Of a stretch of 64,000 nucleotides of DNA, positions 45,049 through 54,148 are shown in pieces. Below the pieces are notes generated by a model. That model saw only the letters and a program-made list of their open reading frames with translations. It was not told the DNA's origin and did not search any database. Each line of letters begins with the position of its first letter. Positions within the stretch are counted from its first letter, which is position 1. The translations under genes and the position numbers were made by a program. Origin of the DNA: Candidatus Haliotispira prima (GTDB lineage Bacteria > Spirochaetota > Spirochaetia > SP-2023); NCBI GenBank assembly GCA_029867005.1, contig CP123443.1:2852001-2916000 (forward strand). The letters run 5' to 3'.

Positions 45049-46332
45049 GTGCCTATTTCAGCTGTTGTCGGGGCCAACTGGGGCGATGAAGGGAAGGGGA
45101 AGTTTACGGATCTCCTGGCCCAACATGCGGACTTTGTGGTACGTTTTCAGGGAGGCAGCAACGCCGGACATACAATCATTAATGAATATGGCAAATTTTC
45201 CTTGCATTTACTTCCTTCAGGTGTATTTAGCCCAAATACGCACAATGTTTTGGGCCCTTGTGTGGCCGTTTGCATTGAGTCTTTAAAGAAGGAACTGCAA
45301 GAGTTGGAGAGGTGTGCTGTCCCTCGGCCAACATTGATCATTTCGGAGAGAGCCCAGTTACTTTTCTCCTACCACAAATTGTTTGATATCCTGGAAGAAG
45401 AGCGTAGAGCGGGGGCCGACTTTGGTTCGACACGTTCGGGCATCGCGCCTTTTTACAGTGACATGCACTCCAAGATAGGGGTACAACTACACGAGCTATC
45501 TGACGAGGCCGCTTTGCGGCGGCACTTTGAATTGATTTTGCCGCAGAAGAATATTTTGCTCCGCGAATTGTATCGACATCCCGGTTTAGAGATTGATGAA
45601 CTACTGGCTGAAGCGCGTGTCGCCCGTGAGTTTCTCTCTCCGTTTTTGTGTGATACGAGGGTCTTACTCGGCAAGGCATTGCAGCAGGGAAAACAAGTGC
45701 TGGTTGAAGGTCAATTAGGGACGTTGCGGGATATCTATCACGGCATTTATCCGTACTCGACATCTTCTTCACCGCTAGCCACGTTTGCACCTGTCGGTTT
45801 GGGTCTGCCGGCTCGGGAAATGAAAAATGTGCTGGCTGTAACTAAGGCCTATTCTTCCTGCGTGGGTCAGGGGCCTTTTGTCGTGGAATTGGACGGTGCA
45901 GAAGCCGAGGAGCTGCGACGCCGTGGCGGCGACAGTGGCGAGTATGGCGCAACCACGGGGCGACCACGCCGTGTCGGTTGGTTTGACGCCGTGGCGACAC
46001 GCTACGGCGTGGAGGTTCAGGGCGCGACAGAGGTCGCTTTAACCAATATTGATGTGTTGGGCTATCTGGATGAGATCCCGGTGTGTGTCGGATATCGGAA
46101 CCGAAAAAGCGGGGAAGAGCTGCGTCATTTTCCGGCCCAGACTGAGCAGGGGCAGATGGAACCGATATTGGTCCGTTTGCCGGGGTGGAAACAGGATGTC
46201 AGCGGCGTGCGCGAATTTTCCAAGTTGCCGAAAGAGGCTCGGGACTATGTGGCATTTCTGGAAGAGGAGTTGGGAGTGAGTATTACCCGGATCTCTAATG
46301 GACCGAGGCGAGAGCAGGTGATTCAACGTTAA
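45049..46332 (+). CDS. purA: Adenylosuccinate synthetase
   Basis: PurA joins aspartate to IMP with GTP, the first step to AMP. The P-loop-like motif ANWGDEGKGK is near the start, with FQGGSNAGHT and the catalytic Asp and His in place. Later motifs GQLGTLRDIYHG and TTGRPRRVGWFD are normal. I choose GTG 45049 (MPISAVVGANWG), with a GGGGGG run 5-10 bases upstream, over GTG 45022, which would add nine residues before the family's conserved start. 427 residues is typical. Confidence 0.95.
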   Translation: MPISAVVGANWGDEGKGKFTDLLAQHADFVVRFQGGSNAGHTIINEYGKFSLHLLPSGVFSPNTHNVLGPCVAVCIESLKKELQELERCAVPRPTLIISERAQLLFSYHKLFDILEEERRAGADFGSTRSGIAPFYSDMHSKIGVQLHELSDEAALRRHFELILPQKNILLRELYRHPGLEIDELLAEARVAREFLSPFLCDTRVLLGKALQQGKQVLVEGQLGTLRDIYHGIYPYSTSSSPLATFAPVGLGLPAREMKNVLAVTKAYSSCVGQGPFVVELDGAEAEELRRRGGDSGEYGATTGRPRRVGWFDAVATRYGVEVQGATEVALTNIDVLGYLDEIPVCVGYRNRKSGEELRHFPAQTEQGQMEPILVRLPGWKQDVSGVREFSKLPKEARDYVAFLEEELGVSITRISNGPRREQVIQR

Positions 46333-46389
46333 TTCAACGTTAGCGTATTGATACTGTGTGATTAATGTCCGGTGGCCGGGAGTAATGTT

Positions 46390-46430
46390 GGCATAAAAAG
46401 AGAGCAGCAAAGCTGCTCTCTTTTTATGCC
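46390..46430. terminator. Bidirectional terminator between purA and tRNA-Leu
   Basis: A 19-bp perfect stem: GGCATAAAAAGAGAGCAGC (46390-46408) and its complement (46412-46430) around AAA. It carries A- and T-runs in both arms, so it can stop transcription from either side. The right arm includes the last four bases of the tRNA gene. Confidence 0.8.
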
Positions 46431-46510
46431 TGGAAAAGGACTCGAACCTTCACGGAGTTACCCCCACTAGTCCCTGAAACTAGCGTGTCTACCAATTCCA
46501 CCACCCAGGC
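46427..46510 (-). tRNA. tRNA-Leu (anticodon CAG)
   Basis: Read on the minus strand: acceptor GCCTGG pairs with CCAGGC plus discriminator A; anticodon stem CTAGT/ACTAG with loop TTCAGGG, anticodon CAG for leucine (CUG); a long variable arm (TGGGGGTAACTCC) marks it as class II; T-arm AAGGTTCGAGTCCTT. 84 bases, no encoded CCA. Confidence 0.92.
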
Positions 46511-46608
46511 GATTAAGTAGGCGCAAATTTAGAGGAATTGATTTTTTTTGTCAATCGACCGGGTTTCACTCGGTACACTCCCGGTTTTCGGCTGTGCAAT
46601 GGACTAGA

Positions 46609-47775
46609 CTACTGTATTCTAGTTCTTTGCGGTTTTGCTTCGATTACATCACGGAATTGGGCAAAATACTTTACCAACAGTTCTCTGCGGCTTTGTTCAA
46701 AGGGAATTTCCCGCCAGAAAAATTTTCTCAATTCCGGGTGAAAGCAGATTTGTCCTCGGGACTCATCGAGAATCCATTGGCAATAAGCTGCGACAAAGGC
46801 CTGTTGCTCGTCTTTACCCGGCAAGGAGAACTTGCGGTACAGATCATAAAATTCACTGGTGAGGCCCTTTTCAAGCCAGTAGCTTCCCGCTGTCAGCTTC
46901 GCCGTTTCCCAGCGGTAGTTTGCCAAGGCGACCAGCACTGCGTGTTGGGTGTCCGGCGCATATAGAGGGATCACAATGTGTCCCCGGCTACCGGTGCGGT
47001 CCAAGCGGTCAAAAGCCTCCGGACAACCGCCAAAATCTGAGTAACTGGGCACCAGTATGACATATGGCTCTAAATCAACAGAGTCCTTCAACAGTTTTCT
47101 GGTGAATACTTGAGGATCAATATTTCTTACCAACCGGATGATCTTTTGTGTTGCCTCTCGCGAGGTGATTTGTTGGATGATGGGTCGAGAGAGGTCTTTC
47201 TTGTGCAGGAATGGTGTAGCCACGCTTTTTGACAGTGAGAGCAAGTCCCTCATGACACCTTCTAAAACCATGGTTTCACGGATCAGACGTAGGCTACCCG
47301 GAGTCTCATTGTCTTTGTCTTTCTTCTCTGTTTTGGCCTGTGCACTTTCTTTGACTAATGGTGTTACAGCTCCTGTCCCAATGTTGTGGAACCATTCGTC
47401 AATGTAGAATATGAAGTTTTGCTGCTCTGTATGCAGGGCAACAAGGCTGAGAGTCTCGACATCTTCTTCCGACAGATCGGACAAGTGTAACAGACCATAG
47501 CGCATAAACAAACGCGGATGGTTAATTTCCGTTTCGTGGATGTGAGGAAGCAGGGTTTTTAAGACGTTCCGCCAGTAGATACGGAACAGAGCCAGACTTT
47601 GCTTTAAACGTTCCGGCTTTCGTTCCGGCGGAACTACCTGGTATTTTTCAAAGCTGGTTTCCAATATCTGGAATTTTGCAAATAACTCTCGAATATCAGA
47701 CTCGTATTGCTTTGTAAATAAAGCATGCGGAGTAGTACTGAACAGTTTATTTCCCGGTGCGGTGTGCAAAGCCAT
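46609..47775 (-). CDS. Conserved hypothetical protein
   Basis: I do not recognise this 388-residue soluble protein. It has no signal peptide or membrane segment. Notable are an acidic/Lys-rich linker near 150-165 (AKTEKKDKDNETPGS) and a segment with hydrophobic strands and Gly (VILVPSYSDFGGCPEAFDRL, HIVIPLYAPD) that hints at an alpha/beta fold. It lies 8 bases downstream of the membrane protein at 47784, so the two are very likely one operon and may act together. Confidence 0.6.
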   Translation of the reverse strand: MALHTAPGNKLFSTTPHALFTKQYESDIRELFAKFQILETSFEKYQVVPPERKPERLKQSLALFRIYWRNVLKTLLPHIHETEINHPRLFMRYGLLHLSDLSEEDVETLSLVALHTEQQNFIFYIDEWFHNIGTGAVTPLVKESAQAKTEKKDKDNETPGSLRLIRETMVLEGVMRDLLSLSKSVATPFLHKKDLSRPIIQQITSREATQKIIRLVRNIDPQVFTRKLLKDSVDLEPYVILVPSYSDFGGCPEAFDRLDRTGSRGHIVIPLYAPDTQHAVLVALANYRWETAKLTAGSYWLEKGLTSEFYDLYRKFSLPGKDEQQAFVAAYCQWILDESRGQICFHPELRKFFWREIPFEQSRRELLVKYFAQFRDVIEAKPQRTRIQ

Positions 47776-47783
47776 AAAAATTA

Positions 47784-48650
47784 TTACTTACTGTGAGGAA
47801 AAAGAAAAAGAAAGAGCAAAGGAAAGGTAAACCATAGAAAGAACATAGTGTAATTTAGCATTTTTATTCCCAATATAACTTGGAGGGATGATAAATATAC
47901 AGCGTCTGATTGTCCAGAGGAAATGCTTTGAAAAAACAATCCGCTGTTGGGAATAAGTACCAGTGAGCATAGCAGCAAGACGTAGAATAAAGCAAGAAGG
48001 GCCAAACTTATAGTTTGTAGCCCATCCGATAATTGCAGCAAATGGTACATGTGGTAGATCATGACGGGCAGTAATATAATGGCGGATACCAACCCTGCAT
48101 TATAAAGTCGGAAGAACAGCCCGGCTCCGATGTGCATCATGCTGAACATCAGCAGAATAAAACAGGTTAGCCAGTGCAGCAGGGGAAAGCGATCCGCCGG
48201 CAGAATCAGAATCAGCAGTGCCGGCCCCCAGAAAGCAAAGATGGCTATGGGCAGAAAGTCTCCCTGGCTGACTGCGCGGGCAAAGGAATCTTGCAGGAAT
48301 AGTTCTGCCCCGTAGTTCCAGATACGCAGAAAGGAATAGAGCGGGTGCCGGCTGAACAGGCCAAAGCTCTCAAAAATGAACAGGAAGGATGTCAGACTCA
48401 GGAAATATGCCGAACGCAGATTTTTGCGCCGTGTCGGGAAACGCAGGCCGAGCAATAGCAATAGTAAGGCAAATAACAAGGAGAAATAAGGCCAGACTTG
48501 CCCCAATTGTTTTTCGGACAGCGGGAATATGATATCGGACAGGCCAAACTGTGTCAGAATCGGCGGTGCAAAGTCCAGAAAAGAAAGTAATACCAGCAAG
48601 ATGTACAGGAAATAAAAGGAATAGCTGATATGTCTGGCCTCAGATCGCAT
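47784..48650 (-). CDS. Polytopic membrane protein of unknown function
   Basis: A 288-residue protein with about eight hydrophobic helices, for example FYFLYILLVLLSFLDF, YFSLLFALLLLLLGLRF and IAIFAFWGPALLILILP. Charged residues sit between helices in the pattern of an inner-membrane protein. No family motif seen. GGAGG lies 4 bases before the ATG. The gene is directly followed, on the same strand, by the hypothetical at 46609. Confidence 0.6.
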   Translation of the reverse strand: MRSEARHISYSFYFLYILLVLLSFLDFAPPILTQFGLSDIIFPLSEKQLGQVWPYFSLLFALLLLLLGLRFPTRRKNLRSAYFLSLTSFLFIFESFGLFSRHPLYSFLRIWNYGAELFLQDSFARAVSQGDFLPIAIFAFWGPALLILILPADRFPLLHWLTCFILLMFSMMHIGAGLFFRLYNAGLVSAIILLPVMIYHMYHLLQLSDGLQTISLALLALFYVLLLCSLVLIPNSGLFFQSISSGQSDAVYLSSLQVILGIKMLNYTMFFLWFTFPLLFLFLFPHSK

Positions 48651-49421
48651 TTGGCCTCCAAAGAGATGGGGAGTTCCGAAAACTTGGGGCTCTCAATGCC
48701 TCGTTTCCATTTCTCCTTCGGAAACGAAGGGCGGTCTCGGTGGAGCCATGGCTGCCTTTGCCCATTTGTTCATTTGCCCATTCTATAAAACAAGGCCATA
48801 ATAAGCTGGAGTTTTTCTTTCCGTCCAGCGCAAAGGAGCGTTTTTTATTTGTTTGATCATAAAGGGTCCGTTTTGAAGGGTCTTTTGAGGGTACTCTAAA
48901 CTGGTTTGGCTGAACGGGTTTGACGGAAGGTCCGAGAGAGAGCAAAAGCCGGTGTTCTGTACCTCCGGCGATATTTTCACTGTTGACGTGATTGACTTGG
49001 TGGATAATGGGTATGTTTCCGAGGGGGGAAATATGGCTAAAGAGACTACTTCCCCTTGATCCGTCATACTTGTACTATATGCCTAGCTGCGCTTCTATGG
49101 CAAGAACGGTATCGGCGTTCTGTCGTGGAAAGTATATCTGGCATAACACCGAGATCCATTTCCGCCGATACCCGCTGATTCGACTACTCAGAGAATTTCC
49201 GATAAGTATCTATTCCGCCGGATTGTTGCCAAATCGGGAATTTGGCGGTCAGTTCGTTCTTGCTTTTCTTTGCCCTTGTTTCGTCCTTCGGCAAAGACAA
49301 AGACCTCTCTTTCATCATTGGAAGCGGATCCATCAGACTTTTTTTAGAATCTGTTGAACGTCTCACCTCTCCAGGTGGGTTCTGCCGGACTTGTTGCGCA
49401 GCATCAGTAAGGAGCCCCCCC
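48651..49421. other. Long intergenic region, no gene seen
   Basis: A divergent 771-base gap between the membrane protein and the synthase gene. A hairpin TCGTTTCC (48701-48708) / GGAAACGA (48720-48727) is visible; otherwise short open frames are without ribosome binding sites. It may contain promoters for both sides. An in-frame extension of the synthase back to 49242 exists but looks non-coding. Confidence 0.35.
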
Positions 49422-50801
49422 ATGTTAGAATTGGCCAAGCGAAATAATCTGCTGGAAGCCAGAAATTTTGAATATGCTTTACAGGATATCGATGAGCCCC
49501 AGTTGTACCGCGAACACTTCCCTTACACAGAAGTGCCTCGCATCGCCTTTAATCACCGTGTGGTGCCCATTCATATGCCGGATAAAATCTGGATTACGGA
49601 CACTACTTTTCGCGATGGGCAACAGTCCCGTGCGCCGTATACGGTAGAGCAGATTGTACAACTGTTTACCTTTTTACACCGTTTGGGCGGGCCGAAGGGC
49701 CTGATCCGGCAGTCGGAATTTTTTCTTTACAGCAAGCAGGACCGTGCAGCGGTGGAAGCTTGTCGCGCCTTGGGTTATGATTTTCCCGAAATTACCGGTT
49801 GGATACGGGCCTCGCAGAAGGACTTCCGGTTGGTAAAAGAGATGGAGATTCAGGAGACCGGTATTTTGGTTTCCTGTTCGGACTACCACATCTTCCAAAA
49901 ACTGAAGATGAAGCGGAGCCAAGCCATGGAGCACTATCTGGGTGTCGTCAGGATGGCTCTGGATTTAGGTATTAGAGTGCGCTGCCACCTGGAAGACATC
50001 ACCCGTGCCGACATTTATGGTTTCGTGATTCCCTTTGCTATTGAGCTGCGCAAACTCTCAGAGCAGACGGGTATCCCGCTGAAACTGCGGGTTTGTGATA
50101 CGATGGGTTATGGCATCAGCACTCCGGGTGTGGCCATCCCGCGCAGCGTCGGCGGTATTATTTATGGCCTTCTGCACCATGCCGGTTTTCCGAGTGAGCG
50201 ACTGGAGTGGCATGGACACAACGACTTTTACCGTGCCGTGTCTAACGCCAGTGCTGCTTGGCTCTACGGGGCCTCGTCGGTCAACTGTTCCTTGTTGGGC
50301 ATTGGCGAACGGACGGGCAATTGTCCGCTGGAAGCTATGGTTTTTGAGTATGCCCAATTGCGTGGCACGCTGGACGGAATGGATAGCCGGATCATTACCG
50401 AAATTGCCCGATACTATGAAAAAGAATTGGGCTATCGGATTCCGCCGCGCACTCCGTTTCTCGGCTCGGACTTTAACATCACCCGCGCGGGCATCCACGC
50501 TGACGGCATTCTGAAGAATGAAGAGATTTACAATATTTTTAATACTGAAAAGATTCTGGACCGCCCGGTGACAGTGGCTATTTCGAATCTATCGGGGGCC
50601 AGTGGTGTGGCCCACTGGCTACAGCAGAATCATCCGGAGCTTAGTGATGAGCAGCGTGGTAAGACTTCGGCTCCGGTACAGGCTATCAAAGCTTGGATAG
50701 ATCGGCAGTACGAAGAGGGCCGGGTGACTTCGATTGCCGATGCGGAATTGGAAAGTCAATTACAAGTGCAGTTAGGGGCACAGTCAGCGGGAAAATTGTA
50801 G
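49422..50801 (+). CDS. 2-isopropylmalate-synthase-like enzyme, candidate Re-citrate synthase
   Basis: A 459-residue DRE-TIM metallolyase relative. ITDTTFRDGQQSRAPYTVEQ is the metal-binding start; CHLEDITRADIYGF, DTMGYG and WHGHNDFYRAVSNA follow in family order, and GIGERTGNCPLEAM closes the barrel. It resembles the clade found in anaerobes, often annotated as 2-isopropylmalate/homocitrate synthase, some members of which are Re-citrate synthases. It lacks a full LeuA regulatory domain. The next gene is aconitase, which favours a citrate role, but leucine or homocitrate synthesis cannot be excluded. AAGGAG at 49409-49414 supports ATG 49422. Confidence 0.82.
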   Translation: MLELAKRNNLLEARNFEYALQDIDEPQLYREHFPYTEVPRIAFNHRVVPIHMPDKIWITDTTFRDGQQSRAPYTVEQIVQLFTFLHRLGGPKGLIRQSEFFLYSKQDRAAVEACRALGYDFPEITGWIRASQKDFRLVKEMEIQETGILVSCSDYHIFQKLKMKRSQAMEHYLGVVRMALDLGIRVRCHLEDITRADIYGFVIPFAIELRKLSEQTGIPLKLRVCDTMGYGISTPGVAIPRSVGGIIYGLLHHAGFPSERLEWHGHNDFYRAVSNASAAWLYGASSVNCSLLGIGERTGNCPLEAMVFEYAQLRGTLDGMDSRIITEIARYYEKELGYRIPPRTPFLGSDFNITRAGIHADGILKNEEIYNIFNTEKILDRPVTVAISNLSGASGVAHWLQQNHPELSDEQRGKTSAPVQAIKAWIDRQYEEGRVTSIADAELESQLQVQLGAQSAGKL

Positions 50802-50880
50802 GCAAAGCTGTCGAGACAATTTTAAGTGCAAAACAGCTTTTGACAGAGACAAAATAATTTGCTCAGGAAGGAATCCGGTA

Positions 50881-52839
50881 ATGAATCTAACTCAGAAAAT
50901 ACTCCAAGCTCACTCAGTGGGGCAGGAAATTCTGCCTGTTGCAGGTGAGTCCATTTCGATACGAATCGACCAGACATTGACACAGGACTCGACCGGGACA
51001 ATGGCTTATTTGCAGTTGGAGGCTCTGGAAGTGGGGGAGACCCGCGCCGAGCTTTCAGTGGCTTACGTCGATCACAATATGCTGCAAGCCGGTTTTGAGA
51101 GTGCGGATGATCACCGTTACATTCAGAGCGTGGCTGAAAAGCATCAAATATGGGTTTCCAAACCGGGTAATGGCATTTGTCACCAAGTGCATTTGGAACG
51201 CTTTGGCGTTCCGGGCAAGACCTTAATCGGTTCAGACAGTCACACCCCGACCTGCGGTGGCTTGGGTATGATTGCCATCGGTGCAGGGGGGCAGGACGTG
51301 GCCATGGCCATGGGCGGCCATCCCTATGCCATAAGTATGCCGGCGGTGGTGGGCGTGAAACTCGAGGGCAAGTTACAGGGCGGTGTGGCGGCCAAGGATG
51401 TGATCCTGGAAGTGCTGCGCCAACTCACCGTCAAAGGCGGTGTGGGCCGGGTGATTGAGTACTACGGTGAGGGCGTGAAGACTTTGAGCGTGCCCGAACG
51501 GGCTACGATCGCCAACATGGGTGCCGAGTTGGGGGCGACCACTTCGGTGTTTCCCAGTGATGAAATGACGAAGGACTATCTGGAGCGTCAGGGACGCGCA
51601 GAGGTTTGGCGGCCGCTCGAAGCCGAAGCCGATGCAGACTATGACCTGGATCTAACAATTAGCTTGACAACTTTGGAGCCTCATGTGGCTAAGCCACACA
51701 GTCCGGACAACGTGGTGTCCATTGGCGAGTTGCTTGGCACTGAGGTCGATCAGGTCTGTATTGGCAGTTGTACCAACAGTTCGTACTTGGACTTGATGCG
51801 GGTGGCCGCGATCCTGAAAGGTCGCAGCATTCACCCCGGGATTAGTCTGACGGTTTCACCCGGCTCCAAGCAAGTGCTATCCATGATTGCCGCTAACGGT
51901 GCACTGGGAGATATTCTCGATGCCGGAGCCCGCATTTTGGAAACCGGTTGTGGCCCGTGTATCGGGATGGGTCAGGCTCCGCCTTCCGAGGGCGTTTCGT
52001 TGCGGACTTTTAACCGTAACTTCACCGGGCGCAGCGGTACTAAAAATTCTTTCGTTTATTTGGCCAGCCCGGAAATAGCCGCCTACAGCGCGATTCAAGG
52101 CTGTATTTCTGACCCTCGTGAGTTGGCGGGCACGGTAGAGTGGAATATCCCCTGGCCGGAAAAATTTCACAATAACAATAACCTGCTGCTTGCACCCGAT
52201 GTGACCAAGAAGGGCCAAGAAGTCCTGCGTGGGCCGAACATCAAACCTTTCCCGCTGGGGCAGGTCATCGGTGAGACTTGGGGCCGTCCGGATACGGGAG
52301 ACAGGTTGCCGGTCATCATCATGGTGGGCGATAATATTACCACCGACCACATTATGCCGTCGAACGCCAATTTGCTGCCTTACCGTTCCAACATCCCCTA
52401 CTTGGCAGGGTTTTGTCTGAATCCATGCGATGCGGATTTTGCGAAAAACGCCGAGGCCGCTAAGGAGCAGTTTGGTGGCAGTATCATTGTTGGAGGTGAC
52501 AATTACGGTCAGGGTTCCAGCCGCGAACATGCGGCTTTGACACCGTTATATCTGGGGGTGAAAGCGGTTATTGTGAAGAGCTTTGCTCGTATTCACCGGG
52601 CCAATCTCATCAACAACGGTATCCTGCCTTTGGTTTTTGCCGACCCGCAAGACTACGATGGCTTGGAAACGGGGCAGACCTTGGTTGTTCGCAAATTGCG
52701 GGAGCAGCTTCTGGGTGGTCAGTCGGAGCTGGTTTTGGAGTCGGAAAACCGGCGCGAAGTGAAAGTCCTGTTACAGGCCAACGATTTTGAACGCAAGGTT
52801 TTGGCCGCAGGCGGCAAGATCAACTTACTAAAGGGTTGA
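50881..52839 (+). CDS. Aconitate hydratase (short bacterial type)
   Basis: Aconitase converts citrate to isocitrate with a 4Fe-4S cluster. The cluster cysteines are in CIGSCTNSS (Cys293, Cys297) and GCGPCIG (Cys357, Cys360). The swivel domain holds GDNYGQGSSREHAAL, the substrate-binding signature. At 652 residues it is the short aconitase related to LeuC plus LeuD fused, not the 890-residue AcnA. It lies 79 bases after the synthase-like gene, so the two are probably one operon making isocitrate. No isocitrate dehydrogenase is in the window. Confidence 0.92.
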   Translation: MNLTQKILQAHSVGQEILPVAGESISIRIDQTLTQDSTGTMAYLQLEALEVGETRAELSVAYVDHNMLQAGFESADDHRYIQSVAEKHQIWVSKPGNGICHQVHLERFGVPGKTLIGSDSHTPTCGGLGMIAIGAGGQDVAMAMGGHPYAISMPAVVGVKLEGKLQGGVAAKDVILEVLRQLTVKGGVGRVIEYYGEGVKTLSVPERATIANMGAELGATTSVFPSDEMTKDYLERQGRAEVWRPLEAEADADYDLDLTISLTTLEPHVAKPHSPDNVVSIGELLGTEVDQVCIGSCTNSSYLDLMRVAAILKGRSIHPGISLTVSPGSKQVLSMIAANGALGDILDAGARILETGCGPCIGMGQAPPSEGVSLRTFNRNFTGRSGTKNSFVYLASPEIAAYSAIQGCISDPRELAGTVEWNIPWPEKFHNNNNLLLAPDVTKKGQEVLRGPNIKPFPLGQVIGETWGRPDTGDRLPVIIMVGDNITTDHIMPSNANLLPYRSNIPYLAGFCLNPCDADFAKNAEAAKEQFGGSIIVGGDNYGQGSSREHAALTPLYLGVKAVIVKSFARIHRANLINNGILPLVFADPQDYDGLETGQTLVVRKLREQLLGGQSELVLESENRREVKVLLQANDFERKVLAAGGKINLLKG

Positions 52840-52859
52840 TTTAAAGGAGAATGATTGTG

Positions 52860-53255
52860 ATGGAAGATTTAGTGGAAGATGGTTTGCTTTTTTACGTAGT
52901 CGTCCCCGTAATTATATTTGCTCTGTTTGAAGCAAACGTGATGATTCAAAAACGGAAGGGACTTCCGCTTTCGATTGTCCTTACTTTCGTAATTTGGGTG
53001 TTAGCCAGTCTCGTCATGGTCTATACTGGGCCATCAAAATACACCGAGATGTCTGACAAAGTACAATTTTTCTTTGTTGGTGTTGTGGCAAATTTTCTGC
53101 CGGCAATTACCGCCGTTTGGTCAGCTTGGCTATGCAGAAAGCAGAAGTGGTTAAAGACCCACATTATTGGAGTTATTGTTGCTGTTGTAAATACATTCTT
53201 ATATCTGTTTATTATAATGATGGCATGGTGTTCCAGCGGTTTGGGTTGTATATAA
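52860..53255 (+). CDS. Small membrane protein, four helices
   Basis: A 131-residue protein with four hydrophobic helices (FYVVVPVIIFALFEANVM, LSIVLTFVIWVLASLVMV, FFFVGVVANFLPAITAVW and IIGVIVAVVNTFLYLFIIMM). Not recognised. AAGGAG at 52844-52849 is too close for ATG 52851; GTG 52857 or ATG 52860 fit better. It follows aconitase by 20 bases. The 255 bases after it show an open frame to 53446 (SKGSPGRIGEGF...) without a start of its own, perhaps a gene remnant. Confidence 0.55.
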   Translation: MEDLVEDGLLFYVVVPVIIFALFEANVMIQKRKGLPLSIVLTFVIWVLASLVMVYTGPSKYTEMSDKVQFFFVGVVANFLPAITAVWSAWLCRKQKWLKTHIIGVIVAVVNTFLYLFIIMMAWCSSGLGCI

Positions 53256-53510
53256 GCACGTCTGTAAGCAAAGGGTCGCCGGGCAGGATTGGGGAGGGTT
53301 TTGTCCGGAGATTCTTAAAATCCTTAGGAGAATTTGCTAAACTACATGGGGCGAGTGGACTAGACTGGTATGGTCTGATGTTTTATTGCTTCGCCTACCT
53401 ACTACGAGCGTTGGCAGTAAAGCAGAGAAAAACTACTGTGCGTTAGTATTAAATATTAAGTTTCGTTATTGACAGGTAAAAATATATTTTTGTGATTTAA
53501 GAGGATTACA

Positions 53511-54143
53511 ATGGAAAGACAATTTGAGAGAGGAGAACATGTATATAAATCCAGCACCTTTGATGAAATTATAAAGGATACTATCCGTTTCTTCAATGGA
53601 ACACCTGTATTAGATTTAGCAATTGAAGATAGATTTCATGGAACAGGTGTTTATGCAATTTACTATATTGGAAATAGTGAGCGTTATAAGGAAATTGCCG
53701 AAAAGAACAGGACTGAATTTTCTCTACCGATTTATGTTGGCAAAGCAGTTCCAAGGGGTTGGAGACAAGCAAGATTGGAAAATGAAAGTAATAAGAAGAC
53801 TTATGAATTGAGTGGCAGATTAAATGAACATACCCGTAGCATAAATCAGGTTAGTAATCTTGAAATAAAGGATTTTACATGTAGGTTTATGATTTTGGAG
53901 GAAAATACAAGTAGCTTAATTGGAACTGTCGAAGCTGCATTAATTAGGTATTACAAACCAATTTGGAATGCGCAATTGGACGGTTTTGGCAACCACGACC
54001 CGGGTAAGGGAAGATACAATCAGGCAAAATCTGATTGGGATGTTATCCATTCGGGTAGACCTTGGGCTGATAAATGTAAAGGTGATTCAAATTCTATTGA
54101 TAAAATTAAAGAAAATATTGTCCAATATTTTTCTAAAAATTAG
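53511..54143 (+). CDS. Eco29kI-family type II restriction endonuclease
   Basis: A GIY-YIG family nuclease of 210 residues, matching the length of Eco29kI. Tyr48 in GTGVYAIYY, Tyr75 in LPIYVGKAV, Arg103 and His107 in SGRLNEHTR, Glu141 in TVEAALIRYY and Asn153 in IWNAQLDG each sit one position before the catalytic residues I recall for Eco29kI (49, 76, 104, 108, 142, 154). Relatives cut CCGCGG. It is AT-rich unlike its neighbours and is followed 5 bases later by its methyltransferase, so it is a mobile restriction-modification unit. Confidence 0.87.
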   Translation: MERQFERGEHVYKSSTFDEIIKDTIRFFNGTPVLDLAIEDRFHGTGVYAIYYIGNSERYKEIAEKNRTEFSLPIYVGKAVPRGWRQARLENESNKKTYELSGRLNEHTRSINQVSNLEIKDFTCRFMILEENTSSLIGTVEAALIRYYKPIWNAQLDGFGNHDPGKGRYNQAKSDWDVIHSGRPWADKCKGDSNSIDKIKENIVQYFSKN

Positions 54144-54148
54144 AAATA

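Noticed and set aside
49242-49421. In-frame extension of the synthase by 60 codons
   Set aside because: AAGGAG sits just before ATG 49422, and the extension has no family similarity.
53117-53446. 109-codon frame overlapping the small membrane protein
   Set aside because: Its first half is the membrane gene in another frame; the second half has no start. At most a remnant.
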